DNA of 64,000 bases, taken from assembly GCA_018873225.1 (NCBI GenBank), contig JAEILZ010000009.1, positions 363,501 through 427,500 of the forward strand. Direction: 5' to 3'. The DNA is from [Phialemoniopsis] sp. UDSM-2020. Taxonomy: Eukaryota; Ascomycota; Sordariomycetes; Thyridiales; Thyridiaceae. Position numbers and translations under genes: made by a program. Below, piece by piece: positions 26,214 to 38,769 of this stretch. The stretch's first letter is position 1; every line of letters begins with the position of its first letter. The notes under the pieces are model-generated. The model had not been told where the DNA came from and ran no database searches. It was given only the letters and a program-made list of their open reading frames with translations.

Positions 26214-26703
26214 GCAGCGCTGCCATTCGTCCACCCCGCTTGTCGACAGACGAGGCACAAGAAGTCGAGCAAGCAGCCAGCCCAATAATCTTCCTAGAAT
26301 CCCACTACAACTAATGCAATCCAGGACGATACTTTTCGTTCCTTTTTTCCATCTCGCACCGTCCCTCTCTAGAAAAGGACCCGCCGGACGCCATCGTGAA
26401 GCTAGATTGGCATTCCTGGATCTCTCACGCTTGAAGTGCGGGGGGAGCCGATTGCTGTCACGAAACGGGCCAAGATAGAGTAAACCCCCGATCCGGGGGC
26501 TTGCATTTTCCAGCATCCACATCGATAGTTTGCATGGGATCGAACCCTTCATAATCCTTCTGCGCTTGTCGTGTCCCTCATGCGCTGCCTCTCTCCCCCA
26601 CTCTTGTCATCCATTCCGCTCAGTATTGATTTTCCAGGCTACTTTAGTTTCGGCCACCGTTTACACACCCCCCGTGCACAAGCACGGAAGTGCATACATA
26701 AGA

Positions 26704-26727
26704 ACATACATATATATGTATGTATGT
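26704..26727. repeat. Palindromic ACAT/TATA microsatellite
   Basis: Bases 26704-26723 form a perfect 20-bp palindrome built from ACATACATAT and its complement, followed by one more TATG unit. It can form a cruciform or hairpin. There is no coding frame around it. Confidence 0.7.
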
Positions 26728-29346
26728 GCAGCTGTTCACGAGGAGGAGCCGCAGCCAGCACCGCGATCCCGGTACGGCACAGGAGCACTGGGCTTCTAGG
26801 TGCCTGTCGGACGGACACGCAGCAGCACGCCAGAGATATGCCATACACCGAGGAAATATACACCTGCGAAGCCCGCAAGTCGCGTCATAAAGCAGAAAAC
26901 ATCCCCATAACCGGTGTCCGTCCATCACAAATCGCGCTTCCCGTAGGGCGGTCAACCTACCCTGGATTTAGCAAATATCCAGGGGTCTGCGCCGCCGCTA
27001 ACAGAGAGCTACCTTTACCCAGCAAGACTAATAAAAGCCCTTGATATCCACAGCTGAAAGGAGAATGACTGAAGCGTTGACGCTTCTCAACACCAAGAAT
27101 ACCTAACATACGGGGTACAACTCAGTCATCACCGTTTCGTCACCGTAGCAGGTCGAAGTAGGACCTGCAGCCGCGGGAAATGAGATCGATGCGAGTCCAA
27201 TTCACCAGAGAAGGCGCAGCCATCGACTGCCACCTTGGTACACTGCTAACGTTACAGGATGCAAGCTAACAAACAAATGACGGCTGCTGGATCGCGATCG
27301 AAAAGTTGCTGTCGGATGACGCTGACCTTTCGACAATTTTTGCTGCGCGTAAACCCTTCTTATTACCTGCCGTGCTCATCATTGGCAGAGTATCTCCTGT
27401 CCATAGCCGTGAATGGTGCGCCTTGGCATTTCTCTTCTTCGGCGCCAGTGGACATCCGTATGATCCTTGTGTCTTTTTGTTGCAGACTGGAGGGCTCCCC
27501 AGCTAAACAGCGCTCGTGGAGCTTGATCCGACAGACCCCTGTCAATCTCTACCACTATGAGAGGAGAAGTACACATTGCTGTATTGTCAACCGGGCCGGT
27601 TCACTGTCTTACGATAACGAGTCAAGTCTATTTACGGCTTGTCCGAATAGCGCGACAGAACCTATCTGTCAAACTGGTATATTGGCGAATGACGTCGGAG
27701 CCGACTGTATCAGGGGCTTCAGTCCGAATGAGATGACACGAAGCGACAGCATCTCTTCTGCCTTGTGATACTTACTTGTTAGCGGCAGGAGAAGGGAGCG
27801 TATCGGGGGCTCAGGCACTAGTTCTTTCAAGCTTGCCCGAAGCATACTGTGATTGACATCTTGGAAAGGGACTACATCTCTCACTGTGCTCTCCTTCGGC
27901 TCGCTCGCAAAGCCAAGTGGACACAGCCCTGGAGGTGACAGATTAGCGGCAACGGAATGGCTGCCGTAACACGTGGCGCGTGCGACGCCTGGCTCCCTCC
28001 ACGATGACGGATTGCCCGCCAACCCGCAAAAAACGGAGTACGAAAGCAATCACGCTGCTTCCGTAAAGAAGGCCTGGTACTAATAGGTACCGGTAGGTAG
28101 ACCTGCCTAACATTAGAGCACCTTGACTTGCACAGTAATACGTACGAAGTACGAAAGTGCTCAAGCAAAACGGGCTCGGGCTTGCTCATCCTTTCATGGT
28201 AGTGAGTGGTGCTCGGGCTATATTTGACCAAACAGGCACTTACTTTACCGAGCATTCTGATCCATGGGTCGTTGTATTGTATTTTCGAGGCTTGCCATTG
28301 TGATAATGAGGTGGAGAAAATTCGAGGCTGTCTGAATCCCGAAAGAGAGAACGTACAAGATTACGCTGGAGTGAACTTGGCCCAGACTCAATGGTCAGGT
28401 AAAGAGGCATTCGGCATAGAAATATCTTCCCTGTCTAGCTACACAGGGTTGGAAGGGTCCAGATACGGCAATACCGCACACGTTAAGTGTGCTCTCAGAA
28501 GAAATGACGGGGCCGTTTCGATTACCCTTGAAGAATGGCTTCGAAATGTGCTAACAATTGACATTAGTCTATCAGATTTCAACTGCCACTATCAGATTGG
28601 CAGTTTTTGGCTCGAACGGCGGTGGAGTTGTTCCAGCCCATTCCTGATCCAGTCACGCCAGTTCAGTCAATCTGGTCCCCTTCTCTGTACCCCTCATCCT
28701 GGTCCATCCATTGTATGCACGCAGACAACCCCTCACTGCCACCATCCACGGAAATGCATTAAGCATTGAACAATGAGCATCCAGTATTGAGCTCTGGCCC
28801 ATTCACCGCTGTGGTTTGCCGTTTATGCAAGTATCTATCTTACCTGCTCGTCTCCTCACCCACCACAAGCCCCAAGTATCTGCTCTGGTCTGAGGGGCGA
28901 GTTCAGTGCCATTTCTCTGGACCTTTGCTCCATCTCTCCGCCACGCGCTGCAAAGACCAATCCGTCACTGGTCTTTGGCCCTGTCTACCCGAGCTGCAGA
29001 AATCATACGAGATCTGTCGTCTTGAAACCCAGGATCTGCCGCGGAAGTACGGCTACTCCTCCCCACCAACCCCAGCCAGCCTCGCAGCCGTAACGGAGCG
29101 CAGAGCTAGCCTGGTCAGCCTATTCTGGCAGCCAGCACAGACTCACTCTGATTCATCACGGGCGCGGATTCCGACAAGTTTCGGCCTGCGAAGACCTCTT
29201 CGTCATAGCTTCGGGCGCTTTCATCTCGGCCGTGATTGTCGGTCCGGCGCTATCTCGCCTCGCTGGATCGTTTGAGTGGGCAGGGCTGTCAGCTGGCCGA
29301 TACGGGAGCAAACTTTGAGGCTCGTAAAGTCTGGGCTTGAATCAGA

Positions 29347-30973
29347 ATGGCGCCACAATCCGATGAATCTGTAGCAGGCTCCGCCGCCAACAACACCGCA
29401 TCGTCGTCATCGCAATCCTCGACATCGGCACCGGCATCAGTCAGTTCTGAGCTTGCCCAGGTTCGTTGCTATTTTTCCTTAGCCATTCCGTTTCCTCTGA
29501 ATTTTGATTCAAGCGACATGCGCTGCCCCTGTGGCTAGCACACACCAGAAGCAGCTCGTCTCTGTGCACGCCGCAGCCTATCCACACCCTATTTCTCGGT
29601 ATCCCACACTTGTTATGCACAGCGTTTCTAGGGAACGCCTCCACTCCCCAAGACAATGCCCTTTTCTATCCAATAACTCTTCACGTTCAAAAAAAGCGAT
29701 ATAACGTTTGACAAGGGGCCACCATCTTTCTGATTTGAACGGTTCGCTAATTCATTGGCTTTTCTGCCGTTGTCCGGTCTAGGCCCTGAAAGACCTTACT
29801 AGGTATGACCTGACTATTTAGTTTTTTCCCCTGCTCGAGCCCATGGCTTTTTCGGCATGCGATTCTGCAAATCCCAATTGGGGGCGTGCGTGGGTGGTGC
29901 TGGGTGTCTTGGGGGTGTGTCTGGGTGTCTGCCACGTCGCCCCACTCTCAAGGACCCTGAAGATCCTCCCCCGACCCAATCCCCTCCCCTCCTCAAGCCT
30001 CAAGCCCCTACCGTCTGGTCCTACCGCCCTGCCGCATGGTCCGCCGCCCGTCTCTGCACTCACTCCCTTTCGTCTCACCTCTTTGCTCCTCCTCCAATCT
30101 CCTTTCGCAACCCCGCACACTGCATTTTGTCTAGAATCCGATGCTTTTTTGCCTTGCATATGCGACCAGATATGCTCCGGGAACATAAGATTTCCATCGG
30201 AGCTTTTGTCGCGCGACGCAACACCGCCCTCCCTTTCCCCTCTCGCTTTCCTTTTGCGGTACACTCTTGTACTAGCATGCAGCACCAAAACCCCCACTCC
30301 CCTTGACCTTTGCCCCTTCTCGATTGCTTGCCAAAACGCTAGTCTGTACAATGGACAGCCATTCAATGCATACTCGTGCATGAATGTGACTAGTCGGCGT
30401 TGTCAAGCATAAGGAGAGAGACATGAGTTTCTATCTTGAGATAGCATTGGACCGTCAAGCGGCGTGCCCGCACACTCTCATCCGTACACTGCTACCCGTC
30501 CTCTACATGCACGCCTCGGGTTCGACTTGACCCGACCCAAAGGGTCTCTCACGGGCTCCGGACCCTTGCGAGCAGCGAAGCCGTTGCACAAAGGGCCACA
30601 TCCTAGACCACTCTCGCAGTTCTTCTGCATGATATCGGGGGCCTAGGCAGATGGCGCGAGCAACGCGCGGAGGGTTGACCTGGTGACATTATCAGGCGTG
30701 CAGAGCGGCTCACCGGTCTTTTGTGCAACTCGCATGCTACCTGCCGTGTCTCCTGACATTAGTTTCCGTTACAAAGCTGACAGAGCCTCTTCCTTGTACA
30801 GGGGTGAGCAAGCCGCCAGCGCCCTCGAGGCCGACTTGGCAAAGCTCGAGAGCAAGCTCGATAGCATGCTGGAGTCCTTGGGCGTCGATGCCTCGGTACT
30901 CGAAGATGACGAGGAAGGCGGGGCCCCCGAGTCGGGCCAGGACAGTGCGTCCAAGGCTGAGAAGAAGGGCTGA
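29347..30973 (+). CDS. Small coiled-coil protein built through a microexon
   Basis: Unrecognised 101-residue protein, intracellular by appearance. Model: exon 1 29347-29460, exon 2 29783-29802 (20 nt only), exon 3 30802-30973. The junctions are CAG|gttcgt, tctag|GCC, TAG|gtatga and tacag|GGG, and only this arrangement joins the first and last exons in frame. The first 33 residues are Ser/Ala/Thr-rich. Residues about 34-72 form a heptad-like amphipathic helix (ELAQALKDLTRGEQ, then LEADLAKLESKLDSMLESLG). The tail is acidic with a basic end. The second intron is 999 bp, unusual for this genome, where introns are mostly 45-75 bp. A skipped microexon would put TGA immediately after the junction. 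Function is unknown; the helix suggests a subunit that works by coiled-coil contact. Confidence 0.7.
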
Positions 30974-31402
30974 TTGGCCTTGCGGTCTCTAATCAGCCAC
31001 GCCAATTACGACCTGATGTCGGCTTTCCTTCTCCGAGGCGATGCTACGGAGCTGAGGATACCACATGGCTCGCATGGCAAACCCGCATCCAAGCTGGGCG
31101 AGAGTCGAGCTCGTTCAATAGCAGGGAGGAGATACTCGGGGTCTGAAGCAGACTCATGAGGAGGAGTTCAAGATGCAGAATTCATGATGAATATATTATA
31201 GACCCGTCCGCTGTATACCCGCGGATACAAACGAGCAAACAATGGAAGACCTTGTTATCCCAATATGACGCGAGCAGACAATCATGCGCCGTAAATTTAA
31301 CGTTGTTGCAAGCAGAGACAATCCAATACTCGTGATTTCATAGCACTTTGAACCGACATACATCACACCAGACTCTCCACCTCCACCACCACCAGAGCTC
31401 AC
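30974..31402. other. 3' flanks of two convergent genes
   Basis: Short region between the stop codons of the small coiled-coil gene (plus) and the condensin gene (minus). It should contain both 3' untranslated regions. No other feature is visible. Confidence 0.5.
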
Positions 31403-34266
31403 TCACTCCCCGCCGACGGCGATCTCGGCCGTCCAGTCCTTGCGGATGGACAGCTCGTTGAGCTCGGGCGTCTTGTCGATGATGAGGCCCTTCTCGTTGG
31501 CCAAGTGCAGCAGCGAGATGAAGCAGTAGCTCGTCGACAGGTCGTCCATTGCCGGCCGCGAGTAGACGGTCTGCAGGTTGTTCATGACCTCGGTGAAGCG
31601 CAGCGTCGGGTCGTCCTTGGATGCCTGAGCCTGCGCCGCCGCCTGGTCCGTCGGCGGCGTGGGTAGTCTCGAGCGCTGCGAGTCCTGTGTTTCCAGTATT
31701 AGTTTTCTATCTCTTTGCAATTTTGCATGTATAAAGGAGTTTTTAGGGGAAAATAACTCACGCTGTCGAGCTGCTCAAAGCCCATGCCCTTCCACATCTC
31801 CTCCTTGAGCCGGCGCACGTCGACCTTTTTCGCCACGCGCGCGTACTGCACGTACTCGGGCCGCACTCGCCGGCTCTGCGTGACGAGCATGGTCCCGAAC
31901 GCCAGGTCCGCCGGGTTGGTCACCGTGAGCCCGCCAAAGGCCCCCGTGGCGCCGAGCGTGAGCCCGCCGCCACCGATGCCATCGCCGAGACCGCCCGCAC
32001 CGGGAGAGAAGTGCTCGCGCGCGTCGGCGAACTCGTCCATGTCGTCGTCGTCGTCCATGCCGCCGCCCGCCGCGAAGGGCAGGCCGTCGTCGGCGAAGAA
32101 GTTGGCGTCGTAGTCGCCCTGCGCGCCGCCGTGGTCGTCGCCGCCGGCCCCGTCGCCGCCCTCGGTGGACTGCACCAGGGGCGCCTTCTGCGAGGCCCAG
32201 AAGGCCTCGTCCATCTCGCCGGCCGGCACGTCGTTCTGGCCGTCTGCAGCCCCGCCAAAGCCGCGGATGCCGCCGCCACCGCCGAGGCGGCGGCGGTTGA
32301 GGCGCGCCTTGGGCTTGAGGAAGAGGGACAGCAGCTGCTTCGAGTTGAAGTGCTTGTCGTCGGGCAGCAGATTGCGCGACTTGGCCTTCCAGTCCTTCTT
32401 GGGCATCGAGATGGCCGTGTTGCTCGAGGCCTGGGTGTAGAGGGCCTCGGCGAGGGCCGGGTCGAGGGGCGACGCGAAGTCAATCTCGAAGGGCTCCTTC
32501 TCCTTGCGCGTGCGCGCGGGGCCCGCGGGCTTGGCGTTGACGTCCTTGATCTTGCGAATGCGCCAGTGCTCCGCGCTGGTCCAGTTCTTCTGCAGGGCCT
32601 GGTCAAAGTAGCTGAGGATGTCCTCGTGCATCTTGTCGGACTTTTGGGCGTGCGACATTGAGACCACGAACTCGGTGCCGTTGTTGTGCACGTTGTCGAG
32701 CATATCGACATCGTCGCCACCCTCGCCGAGGCCGGCGTCGAAGACGCGCATCTGCGGCTCCAGCGCGGCTTCACGAGCCCAAGCTTCGCCTCCCTCACCG
32801 AAGTTGACGTCGCCGCCACCCAGATCGAAGCCTCCCAGGCCGTCCGTGTCGTCAAATCCGAGCGGATTGTCCTCGTCGATATACATGCCCGACTTGTCGC
32901 TGAGGCCGCCCTCCTTGCCCTTGTCTTCCTGGCGCCAGTCCTCGGGGGCGCGCAGGAAGGGGATGTCCATAGACCCGGACGGGTCGCCCAGGTCAAAAGT
33001 CTTGAGCGAGGGGCAGACATCAAGCTCCTCCAGACGGGTGAGGTCAGGGAAGAAGCGGGCTCCTAGAGAGACGACATCAATGGGGACGTTGTCCTCTTCC
33101 TCCGGCTCCTCCGGCTTCTCGAGCACTGTAGACTCGTCCTTCTCTTCGTCCTCTTCAGCATCCTCGTCCAACTCGGCGACCTCGCTTTTCCTCGGCTTGG
33201 CCACATCTGCTGAGTCGTCGCTGCTGTCAAAAACAATGCGCCCCTGGTTGTCGATCATAAGGTGATTCAGGAGCAGGCCCTTTGCGCCGCCCTCGTCAAA
33301 GTCGGCAGATGCCTTCTTGAAAAGAGGATCGACGGCGAACTCGAGCTCAAACTTCTTCAGTTGTAATGATGCAAATGATGGCGCCAGAGTGGCTTCTGAG
33401 GATCGTTGCTGAATTCATACAAATGTTAGCAAGTATGTTCGGGATGAAGTCAGCCAAGCTGCACACTGACCTTCTTCTTAGGCTTCTTCTTGACATTGCC
33501 ATCTTCATCTAGCTCCTCCTCACTATCCTCACCGTCCTCGCCATCCTTCTTCTTCTTACTGTCTCTGCTATCAGCTAAGCCGCTCAGCAGCTTGCCCGTT
33601 TCCGTTGCTACACTGTCGACTCTGCTGGTATAAATTTTAACACAACCGTCGAGCGTGCAACTGGCCTTCTGAAAATTGACGCCGTCACCCTCCTTGAGCA
33701 GCGACATATCGTGAAAATAGTCAATCAGCGCAAAGTTCCACGAGTTGGTCGCGTTGATCTTGTTGTCGGTGGCCATCTTCATCCATTCCTCAAAGTTGGC
33801 GAGGATGGGGACGCGCTTCATAGGCGTGACGACATTGCCGCCGACGACAAGGTCCTCATCTTCGGCCATGACTCTGCTGAGATCTCTACCACTCGGCCTG
33901 CCGGCGCGTGGTGTCCGCGGATTGGAGCCAGGCGATGCATTCTCGACGTCGTCGAAGCGGGAGCTGACTTTGCGCGATGTGGGCGTCGCAGCCGCCTTCA
34001 GTTGGTTGATCTGGGCTTCGTGCAGCGCTTGCCGCGAGTGTAGGCGTTGTGCCTTCTCCTGCGCGTCATCGTTGAGCGGGATCCTGCGAGACGAGAAAAA
34101 TTGCGTCCTTTGTGAGCGATATGTCGCCGTTGCTAGGGGGGCTCGTCTTGCGGCGCGATGACAACACTTACTTGATGGGCGATTTGAAGGGCGACTGAGT
34201 GCCGGAGGGCACTCTGCTATTACTCCTGCTGCTGCTGACGCGCTGGACCTGAGAGACTCGAGGCAT
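31403..34266 (-). CDS. BRN1: Condensin complex subunit 2 (CAP-H/Barren kleisin)
   Basis: Kleisin subunit of condensin, which closes the SMC2-SMC4 ring and is needed for mitotic chromosome compaction. Four exons, 34266-34172, 34083-33471, 33408-31762 and 31684-31403, give 878 residues. Conserved CAP-H blocks appear in order: ILANFEEWMKMATDNKINATNSWNFALIDYFHD, the KASCTLDGCVKIYTSRVDSVATET segment, FASLQLKKFELEFAVDPLFKK, DFDEGGAKGLLLNHL, a long acidic middle, then PCR-like basic and Gly/Asp-rich parts, and the C-terminal winged-helix region (YARVAKKVDVRRLKEEMWKGM, then SYCFISLLHLANEKGL). The first 33 residues are Ser/Arg-rich with SP sites that suit CDK phosphorylation. It is divergent from the cation exchanger, sharing a 596-bp promoter. 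Confidence 0.95.
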
Positions 34267-34831
34267 TTTGGCGATTTTCCCTGTCGTTGTGGTCGTTGTG
34301 GGAGGTTGCGCTTCGTCGCGATACCGTGGGGCGGCGCCTTTGGGATTATTGATTATCTCGGGTGGATCGCGATGTTTTGCGTGTTGCGACCCGATTTGGT
34401 AGGAGAGTAAACAAATACACGTGACTGTGAAGTGACAGGTGGGGGCCCGTGCGTCCCCGAGTCCGGGTCGCACTCTTTAGCGCTAAACCGGTTACGTGGT
34501 CGACCCTACGTAACTTCCAAACCGCCAAGACTGCGTAGTGGGGGGGTTTATCACAGTGATGGATGGATGGGAGGCCTGTTTTCTGCATGATCTGGGGAGA
34601 GCTTGGATATCCGTCCTCTTTTCTTGTACGAGCCTGAGATGGGGACTCACCCGTGGTTCATCCAATCTTCTACCTACTCCTAGCTATTCCCTACCCCCTC
34701 CATGAGCATATTGATAGCATCCTTTTCCGATCCGTCCGGTCCATAATCTCCGATATCGTCACTGAGTGGAGGTTCTCAGAGCTCGAGCCAGCTTTTGATA
34801 TCCTCAATCACCTCACCTAAACGCCTCAATC
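34267..34831. promoter_or_regulatory. Shared promoter of condensin and cation exchanger genes
   Basis: Region between two divergent start codons. It holds TTTAGCGCTAAA (34476-34487), a perfect 12-bp palindrome that resembles an E2F/MBF-type TTTSGCGC element, followed 3 bp later by an inverted repeat with arms GTTACGT (34491-34497) and ACGTAAC (34508-34514) around the 8-bp palindrome GGTCGACC (34498-34505). These sit about 210-250 bp from the condensin start and 350-390 bp from the exchanger start. Binding factors are not known. Confidence 0.45.
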
Positions 34832-34846
34832 ATGGAGCGTCGGTAA
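34832..34846 (+). promoter_or_regulatory. Five-codon upstream ORF (MERR, stop)
   Basis: An ATG at 34832 is followed by three codons and TAA at 34844-34846, ending 16 bp before the exchanger start codon at 34863. If it is in the leader, it would require reinitiation or leaky scanning for the main frame. Confidence 0.4.
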
Positions 34847-34862
34847 TTGCTCCAGCCTCACC

Positions 34863-37800
34863 ATGTCAGCCCCCAGGTCAAGGCGGGCGAGATACAGCTC
34901 TCGCCCCTTCCTTATATCGACATGTATCATCACACTATTGGCCACATATGCAGTCTTTCTGAGGCCTCATCTTACAACCCCGAATGCTGCGCCTTTACTG
35001 CAGCCGAGGTCGGCCAACGAGGAGTGCCGCCTCGTCCATCAGGCAAAGGACAAATGCGCCTTTGTCAGAGCGAACTGCGAGGATGAAGAGGCCGGACTGT
35101 TGTCTTACCTCACATTCTACTACTGCAGTCTCGGCAAGGTGCAGCCTCTCGCTTTTATTTTCCTGGTTGCATGGCTTGGGATGCTGTTCACGACCATCGG
35201 CATTGCCGCCAGCGACTTCTTCAGCGTCAACCTGAGCACCATTGCCAGTATCCTAGGCCTGAGCGAGAGCTTGGCTGGTGTGACATTTTTGGCATTTGGC
35301 AATGGCTCTCCAGATGTGTTCAGCACCTTCGCTGCCATGGGCTCTAACAGCGGCAGCATGGCTGTGGGCGAGCTCATCGGTGCTGCCGGCTTCATCACCT
35401 CCGTCGTTGCTGGCTCCATGGCTCTGGTGCGCGAGTTCAAAGTCAGTAAGAAGACGTTTGTTCGCGACATCTGTTTCTTCATCGCCTCAGTCAGCTTCGC
35501 CATGGTCTTCCTTGCCGACGGCGAGCTACACCTCTGGGAATGCTGCGTCATGATTGGTTTCTATGTCTTTTATGTCATTGTGGTGGTTGGCTGGCACTGG
35601 CTTGCGACAAGAAGGCGAAGGCGTCGCGAGAAGGAGGCCGCGTCCAGAAGCCATTTCTACAATGTTGATGGCGAGGGTGCCGACGCTCTAGAGCCTTATC
35701 ATGACGAGCCTGACGAAGACGATACGACGCCCATGGGTCGCAGGCAGAGCGCGGCCACCGATGATATCAGTGCTCTGGAGAGAGGTCCACGTATCGAGAT
35801 CACTGATGGCGACGGAGCTCAGGACGAGGAGGCAGAGGACGAACGCGAACGACATGTGGCCGCAGAGATGACGAGTAGTATGCGCGTCAATCGGCCACGG
35901 GGCAGACGTAGTAATACTACCATCACCCCTATACGGCCCAGTCTTGTCGGCGTCCTCGAGTTCCGATCGATTCTATCATCACTCCAGAAATCGGGCAACG
36001 TGCATCTCGGTCCTGTCCATAACCGCAGTCACTCGGAATACCAGGTTGACCCTACTGCGCTGGAACGATCAGCACTTTCACTTGGAGCGGTTGCTGAAGG
36101 CGAGCCGTACCCAACAGGTGACACCCAGACAGGTCGCGACCGAGCCCTTTCTTCTGGGGACATGCCATTGAACCTTCCTCATGGCGATCATGCTCCACCG
36201 GCTCTCGCGACTTATCATCTCGACACAGGCCACAGCACGGCTTCTGGCCGGAGCCCTGCGCTGTCGCCGCGAAACATATCTCAGATTGCAGTTCATGACT
36301 ATCAGCAAGGGTCTCAACTACTACCCGGGGTTCCCGCCCAACGAGCCAGGGATGTAGCGCCGTCTCCCAGCAGCCTGTCGTTGCAGATACCTAGTCCTCA
36401 TACGCAGTCACCTCATTCTTCGCCATCCCTATCACCATTTCCGGGGCTTTCGGAGTCTCCATTGCCCATGACACCGTCTGCGCACCCTCATACTCGCACT
36501 ACCAGCTTTATGCTGCCTACCCCTGACATTGGAAACCACGCGCCATTCTTCGGAGATGGGACCGTACTTCCAAAGCCTATCAGATGGTGGCCGTACAACT
36601 TCTTACCTCCACCACACGTACTGATGAGTACCATCTTCCCGACTCTACAGGGCTGGAAACAAAAGAACATATGGGACAAGTTTATCAGCCTAATTTCCGT
36701 ACCCAGCATCTTCTTGCTAGTCACAACTCTCCCCGTGGTTGAGGCGGAGACCCACGATGACGATGAATCCAGCGAGGAGGTCATCGTCGACCCTCCAGAG
36801 CGCGGAGAGCCCGGCGGCATAGCTCCTCCTGTTTCTGTCGAAGAAAATGGTTCAATCCAACCGGAAACAGAGTGGCAACGCTACCGGCGGAGCACACGTT
36901 CCGCATCAACCGCTCCTAGCTTCCGGTCTTCGTCACCGCATGCCGCCATGGATGGCTCTCGCATCAGTCTGGCAGGTAGCAGTGACGAGATACAACCTAT
37001 GCACCCGCAGAGACAGACCAAGCCGGACCCTGCGCCGGCTCCTACTGCACCGTCTGACATAGCAACTACGAGTGAAGCCGACACTGGGTGGAATCGATGG
37101 CTTGTCGTGCTACAAGTTTTCACTGGGCCGCTGTTCACTGTGTTCATCGTCTGGGCCAATATGGTGGAGAACCTGGAGCACCCCAACAGGACGCTCTTCA
37201 AACTGATACTGTGCTCCCTCGTGGGGTCGCTGTTGATATTGGCTTTCTTGCTTGCCGCCACATCGCCCGATAGAAAGCCCAAGTACCACTTCTTACTTTG
37301 CTTCTTGGGCTTCATCATCAGCATTGCATGGATCTCCACGGTGGCGGGAGAGGTGGTGGGCGTTCTGAAGGCCTTTGGCGTTATTTTGGGCATCTCGGAG
37401 GCCATTCTGGGTCTGACCATCTTCGCGGTGGGCAACTCTGTAGGAGACTTGGTCGCTGACATAACGGTGGCGCGGCTAGGCTACCCAGTCATGGCACTGT
37501 AAGTGTTGATAATATCTCGCCTGTCTTTTGGAATGGCCGACATCATACTAATATCCTCTATAGATCCGCTTGCTTTGGAGGCCCTATGCTGAACATTCTC
37601 TTGGGTGTTGGTCTCGGCGGTGCCTGGATGACACTGCAGACTGCTAACCACAAGCACGAGAAGCATCCAAACAAGCCCCTGCACTACAAGCCGTACCATA
37701 TCCAGGTTGGCGGCACCCTGATGATATCGGCCATTACGGTCCTCGTCACGCTTGTGTTCCTGCTGGTTATTGTTCCGACCAACAAATGGATCATGACACG

Positions 37801-37894
37801 CAAGATTGGGTTGAGTCTGATTGTCATATGGACCATCACTACCATCATCAACGTGGTGGTCGAGGTGACTGGCCTGTGGGCAGCGGTCGACTAA
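34863..37894 (+). CDS. CaCA-family cation/calcium exchanger (NCLX/CCX type)
   Basis: Multi-pass membrane antiporter predicted to exchange Ca2+ for another cation; location (vacuole, ER or mitochondria) cannot be read from the sequence. Two exons, 34863-37498 and 37564-37894, give 988 residues. The two inverted alpha repeats are clear: SLAGVTFLAFGNGSPDVFSTF in the N-terminal half and EAILGLTIFAVGNSVGDLVADITVAR with GYPVMALSACFGGPMLNI in the C-terminal half, matching the CCX/NCLX branch. About five or six hydrophobic segments precede and follow a long hydrophilic loop (about residues 245-640) rich in Ser, Pro, Asp and Glu, a likely site of regulation. The single intron splits a Leu codon within the second alpha repeat. 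Similar to yeast YDL206W by family. It is divergent from the condensin gene. Confidence 0.92.
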
Positions 37895-38769
37895 GCGGGG
37901 AATACGCATCCGGCGGCCTCGGTTGTCCGTCCGGACTCTCTCCAACTTTGTACACGAGATAGAGTTTATGTCCTTTTCTTTAGCACATACCCCAGAGCGC
38001 AAGTTAATGATAGGCCATGGTGTTATGAATACGTATCCTTTCCATTTTTGACTGTCTCTTTCATTGATCACCGGCACAACACCGGATTTGGTAGACCCTA
38101 TCGAGTAACTCGTCCCAACTCGGTCCTTTCCTAGTGCATGCCACGCCCGCTATCCGGGCTTCGCCGTGGAGCCATTCCCAAAGGGGCACAATGAGGAAAT
38201 TGGCGGCCCCACGGGTTCAGCTGCCAACTGGAGGCTTTTCTGTGAGACTGGCTTGACTGAGACAACAGACTCCTGCACAGCTGAAATGTGACCTAGGTCA
38301 CTGCAGGGACCCTGCGAACCCCGCTGGCTTGTTATGTGCGTGAGATGTGACGGAGGGGGACGCGAGACGTGCTCTTGGGTAGGTAGGTGAAGCTCGCCTT
38401 GCCTATCTCGGGAGCTTCGTCATGCTGGCCCTCAGCTATGATTGCCCCTCTTTCTTGCTCTTCTCGCGATAGCTCACTTCAGCGACGGCGGTGGACCAGC
38501 AGTATGGCCTTGTGGGACGGAGGGTCCGGAGGGCAGAGTGGACGAGGTGGAGGAGGCCGAGAGATTAGAGAGAGTGCTGTATAAGAAGCTGCTGGGGACC
38601 CCGAGGTTATGACGAAGTTCCTTCTCATCAAAAGCTACATCTCTTAATAACGTACCTACCAAGTCTACCTGACAACCTCATCTCATCTCATACGAGATCA
38701 CTACTACCATACAAGCCAAACCTCACTCTCCTCACCACCACCTATCAAAATACACACACATCGCCAGCC
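37895..38769. other. Intergenic region with CA-rich leader
   Basis: 3' flank of the exchanger gene and promoter of the next gene. From about 38640 the sequence becomes rich in C and A with almost no G, typical of fungal 5' leaders, and runs up to the ATG at 38770. No other coding signal is seen. Confidence 0.5.

Larger units (their letters stand above)
22112..29346. other. Long gene-free region (7.2 kb)
   Basis: The largest gap in the window. No frame on either strand shows a domain, a conserved motif or a run of compatible splice sites. Visible elements are pyrimidine-rich sequence (on the minus strand) just upstream of the HMG-box gene, a poly-A tract at 26197-26213, and a palindromic microsatellite at 26704-26727. 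I see no transposase, reverse transcriptase or terminal repeat. The left end probably acts as promoter and long leader of the HMG-box gene. Confidence 0.45.

Noticed and set aside
26530..26545. B-box-like GGTTCGATCCC on the minus strand
   Set aside because: The flanking bases do not form a T-stem, and no A box or acceptor stem is present.
23641..29275. Possible transposon or virus-derived sequence in the 7-kb gap
   Set aside because: No reverse transcriptase, transposase or integrase motif, no terminal repeats, and base composition is similar to other spacers.
29818..30412. Open frames of about 188 residues on both strands in the long intron
   Set aside because: They overlap each other, are low in complexity and carry no domain or splice pattern.
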